Source of the DNA: Streptococcus vicugnae
Lineage (GTDB): Bacteria; Bacillota; Bacilli; Lactobacillales; Streptococcaceae
Assembly: GCF_016461705.1 (NCBI RefSeq)
Contig: NZ_JAEMHW010000002.1
Coordinates: 248,001-312,000, forward strand
Direction: 5' to 3'
DNA length: 64,000 bases
The notes beneath the pieces are model-generated. The model saw only the letters and a program-made list of their open reading frames with translations, was not told where the DNA came from and ran no database searches. Shown here piece by piece: positions 26,424 to 36,670 of the stretch. The translations under genes were made by a program, and so were the position numbers. Numbering within the stretch: the first letter of the stretch is position 1; each line of letters begins with the position of its first letter.

Positions 26424-27179
26424 TTAATCACGATATATCGGTTGAGCACCGTATGTTTGAGACACTGGCATCATTTCAATACGGTTGAAATTAACATGTT
26501 CTGGTTGACTAGCCACCCAAGAAACAGTGCTTGCGATATCTTCTGGCGTAATGGCGTTCGCTCCTTCGTAAAGTTTCTCAGCACGTTCATCATCACCTTT
26601 GAAGCGGACATTTGAGAACTCTGTTCCTTCACAAAGCCCTGGTTCGATATTCGTCACACGAATCTTTGTCCCAGCAAGATCAGCACGCAAATTTAGCGAG
26701 AATTGTTTGACGAAGGCTTTTGATGCACCGTAAACATTGGCACCTGGGTATGGAATAGTTCCTGCTGTTGACCCAAGGTTAATAACCATCCCTGAATTAC
26801 GCTTAACCATGTCTGGTAAGACTTGGCGTGTCAGATAAACAAGACCTACGATATTAGTATTAATCATGGTCATCCAGTCAGTAAAATCGGCCTCAAATGC
26901 CTTGTCTAAACCAAGTGCCAAACCAGCATTATTAACTAAAAGGTCGATGTGTTGCCAAGCTTCTGGTAAACTTGCTAAAGCTTGATCAATCAGCTGAGTA
27001 TCTGAAACATCCATCTGTAATGGATAAACCTTGTCCTTATCAAGTTCGTCTTGCAAGCTCTGCAATTTTTCCAAGCGACGTGCGCTTGCAATCACTTGAT
27101 AACCATCTTCAACTAACTTTTTAACAATGGCTCTACCAAACCCAGCAGATGCTCCTGTTACTAATGCAATTTTTATCAT
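26424..27179 (-). CDS. Short-chain dehydrogenase (YdfG-like)
   Basis: This 251-residue classical SDR has the cofactor motif TGASAGFG, NNAG, catalytic Ser in NLGSTAG and YxxxK as YGASK. An Arg after the first glycine motif strand (ASARRLEKL) suggests NADP(H). It is closest to YdfG-type 3-hydroxy acid/serine dehydrogenases, but the substrate is not determined. It lies 80 bases after pta with a terminator between, so it is probably expressed separately. The ribosome binding site is weak. Confidence 0.88.
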   Translation of the reverse strand: MIKIALVTGASAGFGRAIVKKLVEDGYQVIASARRLEKLQSLQDELDKDKVYPLQMDVSDTQLIDQALASLPEAWQHIDLLVNNAGLALGLDKAFEADFTDWMTMINTNIVGLVYLTRQVLPDMVKRNSGMVINLGSTAGTIPYPGANVYGASKAFVKQFSLNLRADLAGTKIRVTNIEPGLCEGTEFSNVRFKGDDERAEKLYEGANAITPEDIASTVSWVASQPEHVNFNRIEMMPVSQTYGAQPIYRD

Positions 27180-27209
27180 TCTATTCTCTTTCTAAATCTA
27201 TAAATATAA

Positions 27210-27245
27210 GAAAGTCAGTTGGCTAAACGACCAACTGATTTTTTT
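27210..27245. terminator. Terminator after pta
   Basis: CAGTTGG/CCAACTG with an eight-base loop. The minus strand continues ACTTTCTTAT and the plus strand ATTTTTTT. It closes the relQ-nadK-rlu-pta operon. Confidence 0.65.
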
Positions 27246-27259
27246 AGTTATTCATGTCA

Positions 27260-28249
27260 TTAACAATCAACAGCTTGAGCTGCTGTGATAATCGCTAATT
27301 TATAAATATCTTCAGCACTTGAACCACGTGATAAATCATTGACTGGCTTATTCAACCCTTGAAGGATTGGCCCAATCGCTTCAAACATACCAAGTCGTTG
27401 AGCAATCTTATAACCAATGTTACCTGATTGAAGATCTGGGAAGATAAAGACGTTTGCTTGACCTGCAACCTTACTATCTGGTGCTTTAACAGCTGCTGTA
27501 CTTGGAACAAAAGCAGCATCAAATTGTAATTCACCATCAATAGCTAGCTCAGGTTCACGCCCCTTAGCCAATTGAGTTGCTTCACGAACTTTGTCAGCTT
27601 GAGGAGCTTTAGCACTACCTTTTGTTGAAAAGCTAAGCATGGCAATTTTAGGGTCAATATCAAAAATTCTTGCTGTATCAGCAGTATTCAAGGCAATTTC
27701 AGACAATTCTTGAGCATTCGGATCAATATTAATAGCACAATCCGCAAAAATAAAACGTTGATCAGTGCTTTCACGATTCATCAAGAAGACACCTGACGTT
27801 CTGGAAATACCGGGCTTTGTCTTGATAATTTGAAGTGCTGGACGAACAGTATCCGCAGTTGAGTGAGCAGCACCAGAAACCATACCATCCGCTAACCCTA
27901 GTTTAACCAACATAACACCAAAGTAATTGACGTCTTTTAGGAGACGATCAGCGTCTTCAGGAGTTGCTTTACCTTTTCGGATTTCAAGAAAGGCTTCCTT
28001 CATTTCATCAAACTTATCATAAGTTTGAGGGTTAATGATGACATAGTTTTGATCTGCAAAACCGAATTTAGCCAATAATTCTCGAACTTCCGTAGCTTCT
28101 CCCAAAATAATTGGTTCAACCAAACCTTCAAATTTTAAACGAGCGGCCGCACGAAGAACACGTTCATCATTTCCTTCAGGAAAAACAATTTTAAGGTTTT
28201 TACCAATAATCTTTTCCCTTAAGCTACCAAATAAAGATCGAATTCCCAT
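27260..28249 (-). CDS. pta: Phosphate acetyltransferase
   Basis: It converts acetyl-CoA and phosphate to acetyl-phosphate, the first step of acetate/ATP generation in mixed-acid fermentation. The 329-residue PTA domain protein lacks the N-terminal regulatory domain of long enterobacterial forms. Visible segments are KIVFPEGNDERVLRAA, LVKLGLADGMVSGAAHSTADT and NVFIFPDLQSGNIGYK. GGAAGG nine bases upstream supports the ATG. It is the last gene of the relQ-nadK-rlu-pta operon, the same order as in pneumococcus. ackA is not in the window. Confidence 0.96.
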   Translation of the reverse strand: MGIRSLFGSLREKIIGKNLKIVFPEGNDERVLRAAARLKFEGLVEPIILGEATEVRELLAKFGFADQNYVIINPQTYDKFDEMKEAFLEIRKGKATPEDADRLLKDVNYFGVMLVKLGLADGMVSGAAHSTADTVRPALQIIKTKPGISRTSGVFLMNRESTDQRFIFADCAINIDPNAQELSEIALNTADTARIFDIDPKIAMLSFSTKGSAKAPQADKVREATQLAKGREPELAIDGELQFDAAFVPSTAAVKAPDSKVAGQANVFIFPDLQSGNIGYKIAQRLGMFEAIGPILQGLNKPVNDLSRGSSAEDIYKLAIITAAQAVDC

Positions 28250-28266
28250 AAAAATTAACCTTCCAT

Positions 28267-29157
28267 CTAATTTTGTTGTAGCTCCATGATAACGCTATCA
28301 AAGTCATCTGTCAAGTTTGTAGTCTGGATTATCTCTTCATTTGTGTAAGGGTTAACAAAGCGCAAATAATGGCAATGCAGAGCTTGACGTGTAATCCCCA
28401 TATCCATACGTCCACCATACAAATCATCTCCCAAAAGCGGGAAACCAATGTGAGAAAAATGCACACGAATTTGGTGAGTTCGTCCTGTGTGAAGTCGAAT
28501 ATCTACCAAAGCCACATCGCCAAAGCGTTCCACAACGCGATAACTTGTGTGAGCGTATTTTCCAGACGGATGCACGCAACGTGTGATAATACTATCTTCA
28601 TCTCGAGCAATCGGCGCAATGATTTCTCCCTCGTCTTCTAGCTCACCTTGTCCTGAAACCAAGGCATAATAACGTTTTTCAATGGTCTTACTTTGTAGTT
28701 GTTTATCAAGTCTAGCATGGGCATAACCGTGTTTGGCAAAAAGCATCAAGCCGCTTGTATCCTTATCAAGTCGAGTTACGATGTGAACTTGCTTGTTAGG
28801 ATAATTTTGCTCCATGTAGTAATATTTGACAAAATTAGCGATGGTATTTGAGTGCAAAACACTTGGAATACTAGCATAACCATGGGGTTTATTGATAATC
28901 AAAAAGTGATTATCTTCATAGGCAATATCAAGGTCATGTTTGACTGGAATAAGGGTTTCATGTTCCTGTTCATCAGGAATTTCAATCGTCACCACATCTC
29001 CCACATCCAATAAATAAATGGCATTTTGCTCAACGCCATTTACCCAAATATTTCCACCTTTAAATTTCACTTTGGCTAATAAGCCTTTTGAAACATCATG
29101 TCCCTTTAAAAAGGTTTTTACTTTTGTTCGTCGGTCCGCAATAAATTCAAATCTCAC
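28267..29157 (-). CDS. RluA/RluD-family pseudouridine synthase
   Basis: This 296-residue enzyme isomerises uridine in rRNA or tRNA. The catalytic Asp is in [14 protein letters not shown], and [11 protein letters not shown] and GDDLYGG follow as expected. An N-terminal S4-like segment spans about residues 15-75. It starts at GTG, overlapping the nadK stop by four bases (GTGA), with AGGAG ten bases upstream. The exact target position cannot be read from sequence. It is part of the relQ-nadK-rlu-pta operon. Confidence 0.92.
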   Translation of the reverse strand: MRFEFIADRRTKVKTFLKGHDVSKGLLAKVKFKGGNIWVNGVEQNAIYLLDVGDVVTIEIPDEQEHETLIPVKHDLDIAYEDNHFLIINKPHGYASIPSVLHSNTIANFVKYYYMEQNYPNKQVHIVTRLDKDTSGLMLFAKHGYAHARLDKQLQSKTIEKRYYALVSGQGELEDEGEIIAPIARDEDSIITRCVHPSGKYAHTSYRVVERFGDVALVDIRLHTGRTHQIRVHFSHIGFPLLGDDLYGGRMDMGITRQALHCHYLRFVNPYTNEEIIQTTNLTDDFDSVIMELQQN

Positions 29158-29990
29158 GAATCTACTTCTCCTATAAAGGCATCTCTCACGCGCTCCCAGA
29201 AACTTGTATGGAAGGGTGTTGCCACAAAGCTAATTTTTTTATTGTCAATACAATATTCAATTTTAGACACATTTTTATAATGCATGGTTTTGTTATCGAT
29301 TGACACTGTATAAACGCCTTGGCGTTTAGGAATGATTTCAATTTTATCTTTTTTCGGCACAATCACAGATGACCCAAGGGTGCGATAAACACGGTTGTTA
29401 AGACTAGAAATCTCTGTCAACTGCATCGCTTCCATCGTCGGATGCAAAATAGCACCACCTAAAGATTTATTGTAAGCCGTACTTCCTGTTGGTGTCGATA
29501 CCGAAATACCATCACCACGGAAACGTTCTAACTTCACTTTATCTATGATAACATCAGCAACCATTGTTTTTTCAATACGTTTAATAGCTACTTCATTAAG
29601 CGCACGCGCCTTGACCACACGCCCATCATCTAATGTGATTTTAGCTCGTAAAACAGGATACGAAGCTTTACGTCCTTTATCAGATCGCAAATTTTCAATT
29701 AACTTCTCAACTTCAAAATCTCGATAATCAGTGTAAAAACCAAGATGACCAGTATGAATTCCCACAAAACGCACTTTATCAAGGATTTTCTCATACATGT
29801 GAAAGGCAGATAAAAGCATGCCATCACCACCAATGGAAATGACAATATCTGGATCCTTTTTAGACAAATAGAATCGTTTATCTTCCTTGAAAGCCGCAAA
29901 AAGTTTTGAGGCAACTCGTCTACTTTGATATTTCCCGTTTGCTACAATAGCAACACGCGTCACTTTATCTGTAATATTCGTCTGTGTCAT
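29154..29990 (-). CDS. nadK: NAD kinase
   Basis: It phosphorylates NAD to NADP. The 278-residue protein has the nucleotide-binding GGDG in [14 protein letters not shown], a following GHLGF, and the second conserved region [15 protein letters not shown]. The ATG at 29990 has AGGA seven bases upstream and overlaps the end of relQ by 26 bases. The next gene overlaps its stop. Such tight packing implies coupled translation of alarmone synthetase, NAD kinase and pseudouridine synthase. Confidence 0.95.
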   Translation of the reverse strand: MTQTNITDKVTRVAIVANGKYQSRRVASKLFAAFKEDKRFYLSKKDPDIVISIGGDGMLLSAFHMYEKILDKVRFVGIHTGHLGFYTDYRDFEVEKLIENLRSDKGRKASYPVLRAKITLDDGRVVKARALNEVAIKRIEKTMVADVIIDKVKLERFRGDGISVSTPTGSTAYNKSLGGAILHPTMEAMQLTEISSLNNRVYRTLGSSVIVPKKDKIEIIPKRQGVYTVSIDNKTMHYKNVSKIEYCIDNKKISFVATPFHTSFWERVRDAFIGEVDS

Positions 29991-30630
29991 CACTATTTCC
30001 TACACCATCACTTAATTTCCGACTTGCGGGATCAAATAAAAGCTGTGCTTCCCTAATATCCTCGCGAATTTTTCGCATCTCTTCATCCAACTCAAGCGCA
30101 ATCTTTGCCGTTGTTTCCAAACGTTTTTTAATCTCATCAGGAAACTCGCCTTTATATTTATAGTTCAATGAATGTTCAATCGTTGCCCAGAAGTTCATGG
30201 CAAGTGTTCTAATCTGAATCTCAGCTAGAACTGTTTTTTGACCATCAATGGTATCAACGGGATATTCCACAATAACATGGTATGAACGATAACCACTGGC
30301 TTTCATATGCGTGATGTAATCACGTTCCTGCACGATTTTCATATCATGTCGACTACGTAAAAGTGCCAAAACTTCATCAACGTCATCAACAAATTGAACC
30401 ATAATACGAAGACCAGCAATATCTTGCAAATCTTGAGCAATATTCTCTGGTTTAATCCCGCGTAGCACCATTTTTTCCTTGATACTTTCGACTGATTTAA
30501 CGCGACCAGTCACAAATTCAATCGGCGAATGTCGATTTTGTTTACGGAATTGCTTACGAATCCCACGCAATTTAATCTTCAGTTCACCAACAGTTTGTAT
30601 ATATGGATCTAAAAATTTCTCCCAATCCAT
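29965..30630 (-). CDS. relQ: Small alarmone synthetase RelQ (YjbM/SAS1)
   Basis: This 221-residue single-domain (p)ppGpp synthetase has no hydrolase, TGS or ACT domains. Typical motifs are [40 protein letters not shown] and the catalytic EIQIRT. It forms tetramers in relatives and is allosterically stimulated by pppGpp. AGGAAGG seven bases upstream fixes the start. It opens the relQ-nadK-rlu-pta operon and is divergent from a CYTH triphosphatase gene, a pairing common across Firmicutes. Confidence 0.94.
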   Translation of the reverse strand: MDWEKFLDPYIQTVGELKIKLRGIRKQFRKQNRHSPIEFVTGRVKSVESIKEKMVLRGIKPENIAQDLQDIAGLRIMVQFVDDVDEVLALLRSRHDMKIVQERDYITHMKASGYRSYHVIVEYPVDTIDGQKTVLAEIQIRTLAMNFWATIEHSLNYKYKGEFPDEIKKRLETTAKIALELDEEMRKIREDIREAQLLFDPASRKLSDGVGNSDDTDEYYR

Positions 30631-30719
30631 AAGGTTTCCTTCCTAATGGACCTGTCACGCGGACATGACCAATCCTTGTCAAAAAATTGACTTTTGTATA
30701 GAATTAATATAATAAACTT

Positions 30720-30728
30720 ATTATACCA
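30720..30728 (-). promoter_or_regulatory. relQ operon extended -10 promoter
   Basis: TGGTATAAT on the minus strand (-10 TATAAT at 30720-30725), with only a T-rich -35. On the other strand TTGACT (30687-30692) and TATAAT (30708-30713) could drive the divergent CYTH gene, although their 15-base spacing is short. Confidence 0.55.
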
Positions 30729-30761
30729 TACTTTTATGGACAAAAAAGGAAAATTATTTTT

Positions 30762-31331
30762 ATGACACACCTTGAAATTGAGTACAAAACATTACTCACT
30801 AAAGACGAATTCAATCGTCTAAATAGTCAACTTTCCCACGTTACGCCTGTCACTCAGACGAACTACTACTTCGATTCAGAGAATTTCGATATGAAAGCTC
30901 ACCGTATGTCTCTTCGCATTCGGACATTGCCAAATCGTGCAGAGATTACATTGAAAATTCCGAAAGAAGTTGGAAATTTAGAGTACAACTACGACTTAAG
31001 TGTCGCTGAAGCAAAAGAAATCATCAAATCAGGAAAATTTCCAGAAGTTGATTTCCTAAAGCTTATTGAAGAAAATGGTGTTAAACTATCGAGCCTTAAA
31101 AATTTTGGTAGTCTCACGACAACGCGTCGTGAAACCATGACTGATATTGGTCTTATGGCTCTTGATAGCAACCAGTATGCTGATATCAAAGATTATGAAC
31201 TTGAACTTGAAGTTGAGAATGCTGAAAAAGGTAAAAAAGATTTTGATAACTTCTTAGCTCAGCACGACATTGATTTCAAGTATGCTAAAAGCAAAGTTGC
31301 TCGCTTTAGCGCAACCCTTAAGCGAATTTAA
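30762..31331 (+). CDS. CYTH-domain protein (YjbK-like)
   Basis: This 189-residue triphosphate-tunnel protein carries the CYTH signature ExExK as EIEYK at residues 5-9. Alternating charged strands follow (LRIRTLPNRAEITLKIP) and close with YELELEVE. Relatives hydrolyse inorganic triphosphate or thiamine triphosphate; the in vivo role with RelQ is unclear. It is divergent from relQ and upstream of prs. The Shine-Dalgarno (AAGGA) is 11 bases from the ATG. A short terminator-like hairpin follows. Confidence 0.88.
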   Translation: MTHLEIEYKTLLTKDEFNRLNSQLSHVTPVTQTNYYFDSENFDMKAHRMSLRIRTLPNRAEITLKIPKEVGNLEYNYDLSVAEAKEIIKSGKFPEVDFLKLIEENGVKLSSLKNFGSLTTTRRETMTDIGLMALDSNQYADIKDYELELEVENAEKGKKDFDNFLAQHDIDFKYAKSKVARFSATLKRI

Positions 31332-31354
31332 CCACGCTTTTTCCTTAGAAAATG

Positions 31355-31375
31355 CTGAATTATTTCAGTTTTTTT
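31355..31375 (+). terminator. Short terminator after the CYTH gene
   Basis: CTGAA/TTCAG with a four-base loop followed by TTTTTTT. The stem is short, so termination may be partial. Confidence 0.5.
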
Positions 31376-31417
31376 GGTAAAATATAAGTATTAATTTTAA
31401 AGGAGTTTATTTATATC

Positions 31418-32389
31418 ATGGCAGAACATTACGCCGACAAACAATTCAAGCTTTTTTCTCTTTCTTCTAACGTAGAGATTGCACAAAAAATCGCGGACGA
31501 AGTTGGAGTCCCTCTTGGAAAAGTGTCAACACGCAAGTTTTCAGACGGCGAAATCATGATTAACATCGAAGAAACAGTTCGTGGTGATGATATCTACATC
31601 ATCCAATCAACTAGCTACCCTGTTAATGACAACCTTTGGGAACTCTTGATTATGGTAGACGCTTGTAAACGTGCCAGCGCCCACACTGTCAATGTCGTTA
31701 TCCCTTACTTTGGATATTCACGTCAAGACCGCATCGCTGCATCACGTGAACCAATCACAGCTAAACTTGTAGCAAACATGCTTGTTAAAGCTGGAGTTGA
31801 CCGTCTTTTGACACTTGATCTTCACGCTGTTCAAGTACAAGGTTTCTTTGATGTCCCAGTCGATAACCTCTTTACTGTTCCATTGTTTGCTAAATACTAC
31901 TGCGACCTTGGTTTGAAAGGTGAAGACGTTGTTGTTGTCAGCCCTAAAAACTCTGGTATCAAACGTGCTCGTAGCTTGGCTCAAACTCTCGACTCACCAA
32001 TCGCTATTATCGATTACGCAGAAGATGATGCTCACCGCGAAGAAGGTTACATCATCGGTGAAGTTGCAGGTAAAAAAGCAATCCTTATCGATGACATCTT
32101 GAACACAGGTAAAACATTTGCTGAAGCTGCTAAAATCGTTGAACGCAATGGTGCAACTGAAATCTACGCCGTAGCAAGCCACGGATTATTTGCTGGCGCT
32201 GCTGCAGAAAGCCTTGATGCTGCTCCTATCAAAGAAATTTTAGTAACTGACTCAGTTGCTACTAACGAACGCTTGCCAAAAAATATTAAATATCTTTCAG
32301 CAAGCAAGTTGATTGCTGATGCGATTATTCGTATCCACGAAAAAACTCCGCTCAGCCCATTGTTCTCATATAACGCTAAAAAGGATTAA
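31418..32389 (+). CDS. prs: Ribose-phosphate pyrophosphokinase
   Basis: It makes PRPP from ribose-5-phosphate and ATP, feeding the purine salvage enzymes elsewhere in the window. The 323-residue class I enzyme has [33 protein letters not shown], and the PRPP loop [18 protein letters not shown] lies 12 bases before the ATG. The codon choice looks like that of a highly expressed gene. The cysteine desulfurase gene begins eight bases after its stop, so they are likely cotranscribed. Confidence 0.96.
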   Translation: MAEHYADKQFKLFSLSSNVEIAQKIADEVGVPLGKVSTRKFSDGEIMINIEETVRGDDIYIIQSTSYPVNDNLWELLIMVDACKRASAHTVNVVIPYFGYSRQDRIAASREPITAKLVANMLVKAGVDRLLTLDLHAVQVQGFFDVPVDNLFTVPLFAKYYCDLGLKGEDVVVVSPKNSGIKRARSLAQTLDSPIAIIDYAEDDAHREEGYIIGEVAGKKAILIDDILNTGKTFAEAAKIVERNGATEIYAVASHGLFAGAAAESLDAAPIKEILVTDSVATNERLPKNIKYLSASKLIADAIIRIHEKTPLSPLFSYNAKKD

Positions 32390-32397
32390 TTTAATAT

Positions 32398-33513
32398 ATG
32401 ATATATCTCGATAATGCTGCAACTACCCCTCTCACACCTTCTGTTATTGATGCAATGACAGAAATCATGGCTAACGATTTTGGTAACCCATCAAGTATTC
32501 ATGGAATTGGACGTCACGCTAACCATCGTTTGCGTTCATACCGCCAAACAATTGCCTCAGCTTTAAAAACTGACCCACGCCGCATTATCTTTACTTCTGG
32601 AGCTACTGAAAGTAACAACACTGCCATCAAAGGCTATGCTCTCGCTAATCAAACTAAAGGAAAACACATCATTACGACTTCCATCGAACACCATTCAGTG
32701 CTTCACACAATGGAGTATCTGGAAAAACGCTTTGGTTTTGAAATTACTTATTTAAAACCGGAAAATGATCATATTTCTGCAAAACAAGTAGCTGACGCTC
32801 TTCGTGATGACACGATTTTAGTCAGCACAATGTTTGCTAACAATGAAACTGGTGATTTGCTCCCTGTTAAAGAAATTGGTGAACTGCTTCAAGACCACCA
32901 AGCTGCTTTTCATGTCGATGCTGTTCAAGCAATCGGGAAAATTGATGTTTATCCTGAAGAGATTAAAGCTGATTTCCTTTCAGCTTCTGCTCATAAATTC
33001 CACGGACCAAAAGGTGTGGGTATTCTTTACTCAACACCACAACACTTTGATAATTTGCTCCATGGTGGAGAGCAAGAAGAAAAACGTCGAGCTAGTACTG
33101 AAAATATGATTGGTATTGCTGGTACGGCACAAGCCTTATCAGACGCTGTTGCTAATAAAGATGATAATTACAAACACGTCCAAGATTTGCGTCAAGCATT
33201 CCTTGATGCTATTTCTGGATTAGATTATTACATCAACGGTAGCCAAAACAAAATGCCACACGTGCTTAATATTGGTTTTCCAAATAAAAACAACGGTATT
33301 CTCCTAACACAACTTGACTTAGCTGGTATCGCTGTCTCAACTGGTTCTGCTTGTACCGCTGGTACTGTTGATCCAAGTCATGTTTTGGCAAGCCTATATG
33401 GTGAAGATTCACCACGTTTGACAGAATCAATTCGCGTTAGCTTCTCTGAACTTAACACTATTGAAGAAGTTCAAGAACTCGCTAAAAAATTAAAAGAAAT
33501 TGTAGGAAAATAG
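32398..33513 (+). CDS. Cysteine desulfurase (NifS/IscS-like, class V aminotransferase)
   Basis: This PLP enzyme takes sulfur from cysteine for thiolation or cofactor synthesis. The 371-residue protein has MIYLDNAATTPLTPSV, the PLP lysine in SASAHKFHGPKG and the active cysteine loop STGSACTAGT. SufS is a different subgroup and the suf operon is not here, so this is the stand-alone streptococcal paralogue, possibly serving tRNA thiolation. It lies between prs and a DUF1831 gene with a one-base gap, the same order as in pneumococcus. Confidence 0.92.
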   Translation: MIYLDNAATTPLTPSVIDAMTEIMANDFGNPSSIHGIGRHANHRLRSYRQTIASALKTDPRRIIFTSGATESNNTAIKGYALANQTKGKHIITTSIEHHSVLHTMEYLEKRFGFEITYLKPENDHISAKQVADALRDDTILVSTMFANNETGDLLPVKEIGELLQDHQAAFHVDAVQAIGKIDVYPEEIKADFLSASAHKFHGPKGVGILYSTPQHFDNLLHGGEQEEKRRASTENMIGIAGTAQALSDAVANKDDNYKHVQDLRQAFLDAISGLDYYINGSQNKMPHVLNIGFPNKNNGILLTQLDLAGIAVSTGSACTAGTVDPSHVLASLYGEDSPRLTESIRVSFSELNTIEEVQELAKKLKEIVGK

Positions 33514-33514
33514 G

Positions 33515-33862
33515 ATGGCATTTGAAAAAGAAATCACTTTAAAAGACTGTCTTTACAGCTATGCTATTAGCGATAACATTAAAAAATACACGCTTCGTGA
33601 CACAACTTTTGTACAAAATCGTGTCGGTAATTACGAATTAACGCGTTTATTGGAAAAAGTGCCTAATTCAGGTGACGGATTCCCATTGAAAATCACTATC
33701 AATAAAGATTTAACAGGTTTTAAACTAAGCATCACTGATAAGTCAGGCCTTCGCTTTGTTAACATCTTCAAATCTGAAGATAATAAAATTCTTCAAGAGA
33801 AATTCTATTTCTTGATGGACAGCCTCGTTGAACGTGATATTTTCACTAAAAAAGAAGCTTAA
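33515..33862 (+). CDS. DUF1831 protein, partner of the cysteine desulfurase
   Basis: This 115-residue cytosolic protein belongs to the lactobacillales-specific DUF1831 family. I recognise it by context and the sequence FEKEITLKDCLYSYAIS. Family structure resembles a TATA-box-binding-like or sulfur-carrier-partner fold, but no function is proven. It starts one base after the desulfurase stop and ends at a strong terminator, so it is coexpressed with that enzyme and may accept or direct its sulfur. Confidence 0.8.
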   Translation: MAFEKEITLKDCLYSYAISDNIKKYTLRDTTFVQNRVGNYELTRLLEKVPNSGDGFPLKITINKDLTGFKLSITDKSGLRFVNIFKSEDNKILQEKFYFLMDSLVERDIFTKKEA

Positions 33863-33867
33863 TCAAT

Positions 33868-33915
33868 AAAAACAACTCCAAAGCTACTTCTCATTAGCCT
33901 TGGAGTTGTTTTTTT
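33868..33915 (+). terminator. Strong terminator after the prs-desulfurase-DUF1831 operon
   Basis: AAAACAACTCCAA pairs with TTGGAGTTGTTTT, inner AGCTA/TAG pairing, then T7. Confidence 0.9.
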
Positions 33916-33931
33916 ACTCTATTTTGTAAAA

Positions 33932-33965
33932 TTTGTTTTTAATTTCACAAAGTTTTTGTTACAAT
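33932..33965 (+). promoter_or_regulatory. rex promoter with probable Rex operator
   Basis: TACAAT (33960-33965) has a weak -35. The 20-base element at 33932-33951 (TTTGTTTTTAATTTCACAAA) has a perfect right half of the Rex operator (TTTCACAAA) and a poorer left half (TTTGT), and covers the -35. Autoregulation of rex by NADH/NAD is the likely meaning. Confidence 0.55.
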
Positions 33966-33995
33966 AGATGTAACAAGTAAAAGGGAGATGGTATT

Positions 33996-34637
33996 GTGAC
34001 TACTGAGAAATCTATTCCTAAAGCAACAGCTAAGCGACTCTCACTTTATTATCGTATTTTTAAACGTTTTAATACAGATAATGTCGAAAAAGCAAGTTCA
34101 AAACAAATTGCAGATGCTATGGGAATCGATTCTGCGACAGTCCGCCGAGATTTTTCATATTTTGGTGAACTAGGAAGACGTGGCTTTGGCTACGATGTCA
34201 AAAAACTAATGAATTTCTTCGCTGATATTTTGAACGACCACTCTACAACAAATGTTTTGTTGGTAGGCTGCGGAAATATCGGACGAGCATTACTTCACTA
34301 CCGCTTCCATGATCGTAATAAGATGCAAATCGCTATGGCTTTTGACACAGATGACAATGAAATTGTTGGGCATCAAACTTCTGATGGTATTCCTGTTTAT
34401 GGAATCTCATCACTCAAAGAGCACGCACAAGAGGCTGGCATTGAGACTGCTATCTTAACAGTTCCAAGTACTAAAGCTCAAGAAGTTGCTGATATTTTAG
34501 TTGAGGCTGGTATCCGAGGAATTTTAAGTTTCTCTCCTGTCCATCTTAATGTCCCTAAAGGTGTGATTGTTCAATATGTTGACTTAACAAGTGAATTACA
34601 GACACTTCTTTACTTTATGAGTCAATCTAACCAATAA
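33996..34637 (+). CDS. rex: Redox-sensing transcriptional repressor Rex
   Basis: This 213-residue repressor senses the NADH/NAD ratio and controls fermentation genes such as adh, ldh or pta. An N-terminal winged helix (about 10-80: [32 protein letters not shown]) precedes a Rossmann domain with [16 protein letters not shown]-terminal swapped helix follows. The start is GTG with GGGAG eight bases upstream. It is monocistronic with its own operator and terminators. A glutamine amidotransferase gene found between rex and radC in pneumococcus is absent. Confidence 0.95.
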   Translation: MTTEKSIPKATAKRLSLYYRIFKRFNTDNVEKASSKQIADAMGIDSATVRRDFSYFGELGRRGFGYDVKKLMNFFADILNDHSTTNVLLVGCGNIGRALLHYRFHDRNKMQIAMAFDTDDNEIVGHQTSDGIPVYGISSLKEHAQEAGIETAILTVPSTKAQEVADILVEAGIRGILSFSPVHLNVPKGVIVQYVDLTSELQTLLYFMSQSNQ

Positions 34638-34701
34638 TAAAACAAAATCCAACTGCTTTTTGCTTAGCTAAGTTTGTTTAGTATTAGAATACTTTTTATT
34701 G

Positions 34702-34728
34702 CCTGAGAAATGATATCTCAGGTTTTTC
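34702..34728 (+). terminator. rex terminator
   Basis: CCTGAGA/TCTCAGG with a seven-base loop then TTTTT. A smaller AGTATT/AATACT hairpin with a T run (34680-34700) precedes it. Confidence 0.8.
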
Positions 34729-34735
34729 TTATAAA

Positions 34736-35416
34736 TTACAACACATCTGTCTCTTCTCTAAAACTATAATATTGGTATTTCCCTACTATAATATGATCTA
34801 AACAAATTAACCCAATATCCTCACAGGCTCGCTTCATTTTCTCAGTAAAACGTAAATCGTTCTCACTTGGTGACGGAGAACCAGATGGATGATTGTGAAC
34901 AATGATGATAGATGTCGCCATATTCTTACAAGCATAGTACAAAATCTCACGAGGTTCTGCTATAGAACGTCGTACTGAACCAATAAAAATGGTCCGCTGT
35001 TCAATAATCCGATTTTGACTGTCTAAATAAATGGCTACTAAATGTTCTTGCTTGTGGTCGCTCAACTCCAACATCATCTTTCTTGCTAAACGCTCACTAC
35101 TCATAATACGCTCTTTTTGAATGTATTCTGCTTTACTGATACGCTTGGCTAGTTCAATCATTGCTTTGATTTCAATGGATTTGACATAACCAATCCCTTT
35201 TATCTTTTGTAGTTCTTGCAAGGATAAATGCTGAAAATCAGCAAGTGACTCTATATGCTTTAAAATATCATTAGCAACTTCTAAAACAGGTCTTGTTTTG
35301 GTGCCTGTCCGCAATAAAATAGACAATAGTTCTTGATTACTTAAGCGCTCTGCTCCCAAATCTCTTAAACGCTCACGCGGCAACATGGCATCTGTTTTCA
35401 TTTCAATTGCATACAT
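34736..35416 (-). CDS. radC: RadC/YsxA-family JAMM-domain protein
   Basis: This 226-residue protein joins an N-terminal helix-hairpin-helix-like segment (about 45-90) to a C-terminal JAB1/MPN metalloprotease-like domain. The complete zinc motif is [18 protein letters not shown]. Despite its name a DNA repair role is not supported in pneumococcus; the function is unknown. GGAGG seven bases upstream fixes the start. It follows the AI-2E-family permease gene by about 50 bases in the same direction. Confidence 0.93.
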   Translation of the reverse strand: MYAIEMKTDAMLPRERLRDLGAERLSNQELLSILLRTGTKTRPVLEVANDILKHIESLADFQHLSLQELQKIKGIGYVKSIEIKAMIELAKRISKAEYIQKERIMSSERLARKMMLELSDHKQEHLVAIYLDSQNRIIEQRTIFIGSVRRSIAEPREILYYACKNMATSIIIVHNHPSGSPSPSENDLRFTEKMKRACEDIGLICLDHIIVGKYQYYSFREETDVL

Positions 35417-35467
35417 AAAAATACCTCCACTTATTTATTCGTAAGTTAGAGGTATTTTTCAATTCAA

Positions 35468-36583
35468 TTATTCTAAAAGATTTTGTTGTCGCTTAGCAAC
35501 ATTATCCTTAATGATTTGATAAAGACTTGCTGCCAAAGGTACAGCGACTAGCATTCCAAGGATACCCCATAAAGCACCGCCGATTGTGATTGCCATTAAG
35601 ACCCACATACCTGGTAATCCAATTGAACCACCAACGACACGCGGATAAATGACATTCCCTTCAAATTGTTGTAAAACAATCAAGTAAACTAAAAAGAGAA
35701 ACGCTTGTGAAACGGATTGTGTGGCAATTAAGATAAAACCAATGGTCGCTCCGATATAAGCACCAATAACAGGAATTAATGCCGTAAATGCAACTAAAAT
35801 CCCAATTGTTGCTGCATAAGGCAAATGTAATAACCACATTCCTCCTGCTGTCAAGCTACCAAGAATCATTGCTTCTAAAGTCTGTCCTACAAAGAAACCA
35901 TGAAATCTATTGTGTAAAATCCCTAAGACATAATGAACAGTTTTAGCATATCTTCCCAAATAAGAATCAATCAAAAGATTAAATTGGCGAGCCAGTTGCT
36001 CTTTACTAGCCAAAACATAAATTGAGAAGACTAAACTAATAAAGACATTAAGCAAAGTTGAGGCAATAGTGCTCACAGATGTGAGGATTCCTGTCAAAAC
36101 TGACAACACTTGATTCAAAATCTGTTGGCTGTAATCTGATAAAGTTGATGTGACATCTGATGAATTACCAAAATAAGCAAAAAGATCTTGAACTAATTTG
36201 TTATCATTAAGCTCCTTAATAAACTGAGCGATACCATTAGTATCAATTTTCAAAAGTAAACTAATACTTGCAATTAAATCCGGCAAAACAATCGAAAACA
36301 GCCAGCTAATCAAAAAAATAAAGGTTAAGTAAGCTAGAATCATTGAGACAGCTCGTTTTACCTTTAAAAGGTATTTATTTTTAATAAAACGAGTAAAAAT
36401 CATCTCATAAAGACTCATTACGATATTGACAATATAAGCAATACCAGCACCTATCAGAAAAGGTTGACTAGCCCTAATAACTGTCGTAACTAACGATGCT
36501 CCTGTACTCCAATAAGCTTGAATAGCATAACATATCACAAAAGCAAGAACTATATAATAAACATTTTTTTTCTCAAATTTCAT
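35468..36583 (-). CDS. AI-2E transporter family (PF01594) permease
   Basis: This membrane protein of 371 residues has about eight predicted helices arranged as in the UPF0118/YdbI-YubA family. The central GMWLLHLPYAATIGILVAF and the C-terminal GIPGMWVL-type motif (GLPGMWVLMAITIGGALWGI) are characteristic. Members move small solutes or act as Na+/H+ antiporters; an AI-2 role is not general. AAGGAG lies 12 bases before the ATG at 36583; an upstream in-frame ATG overlaps that site. Gene neighbours give no hint of the substrate. Confidence 0.88.
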   Translation of the reverse strand: MKFEKKNVYYIVLAFVICYAIQAYWSTGASLVTTVIRASQPFLIGAGIAYIVNIVMSLYEMIFTRFIKNKYLLKVKRAVSMILAYLTFIFLISWLFSIVLPDLIASISLLLKIDTNGIAQFIKELNDNKLVQDLFAYFGNSSDVTSTLSDYSQQILNQVLSVLTGILTSVSTIASTLLNVFISLVFSIYVLASKEQLARQFNLLIDSYLGRYAKTVHYVLGILHNRFHGFFVGQTLEAMILGSLTAGGMWLLHLPYAATIGILVAFTALIPVIGAYIGATIGFILIATQSVSQAFLFLVYLIVLQQFEGNVIYPRVVGGSIGLPGMWVLMAITIGGALWGILGMLVAVPLAASLYQIIKDNVAKRQQNLLE

Positions 36584-36670
36584 GGGAAATAAGTTCTCCT
36601 TCATTCAGTTATTCCCATTATAGCAAATTTTATTAAAATGTCGAAAAGTCTGCTGTTTTACTGATAGTCA

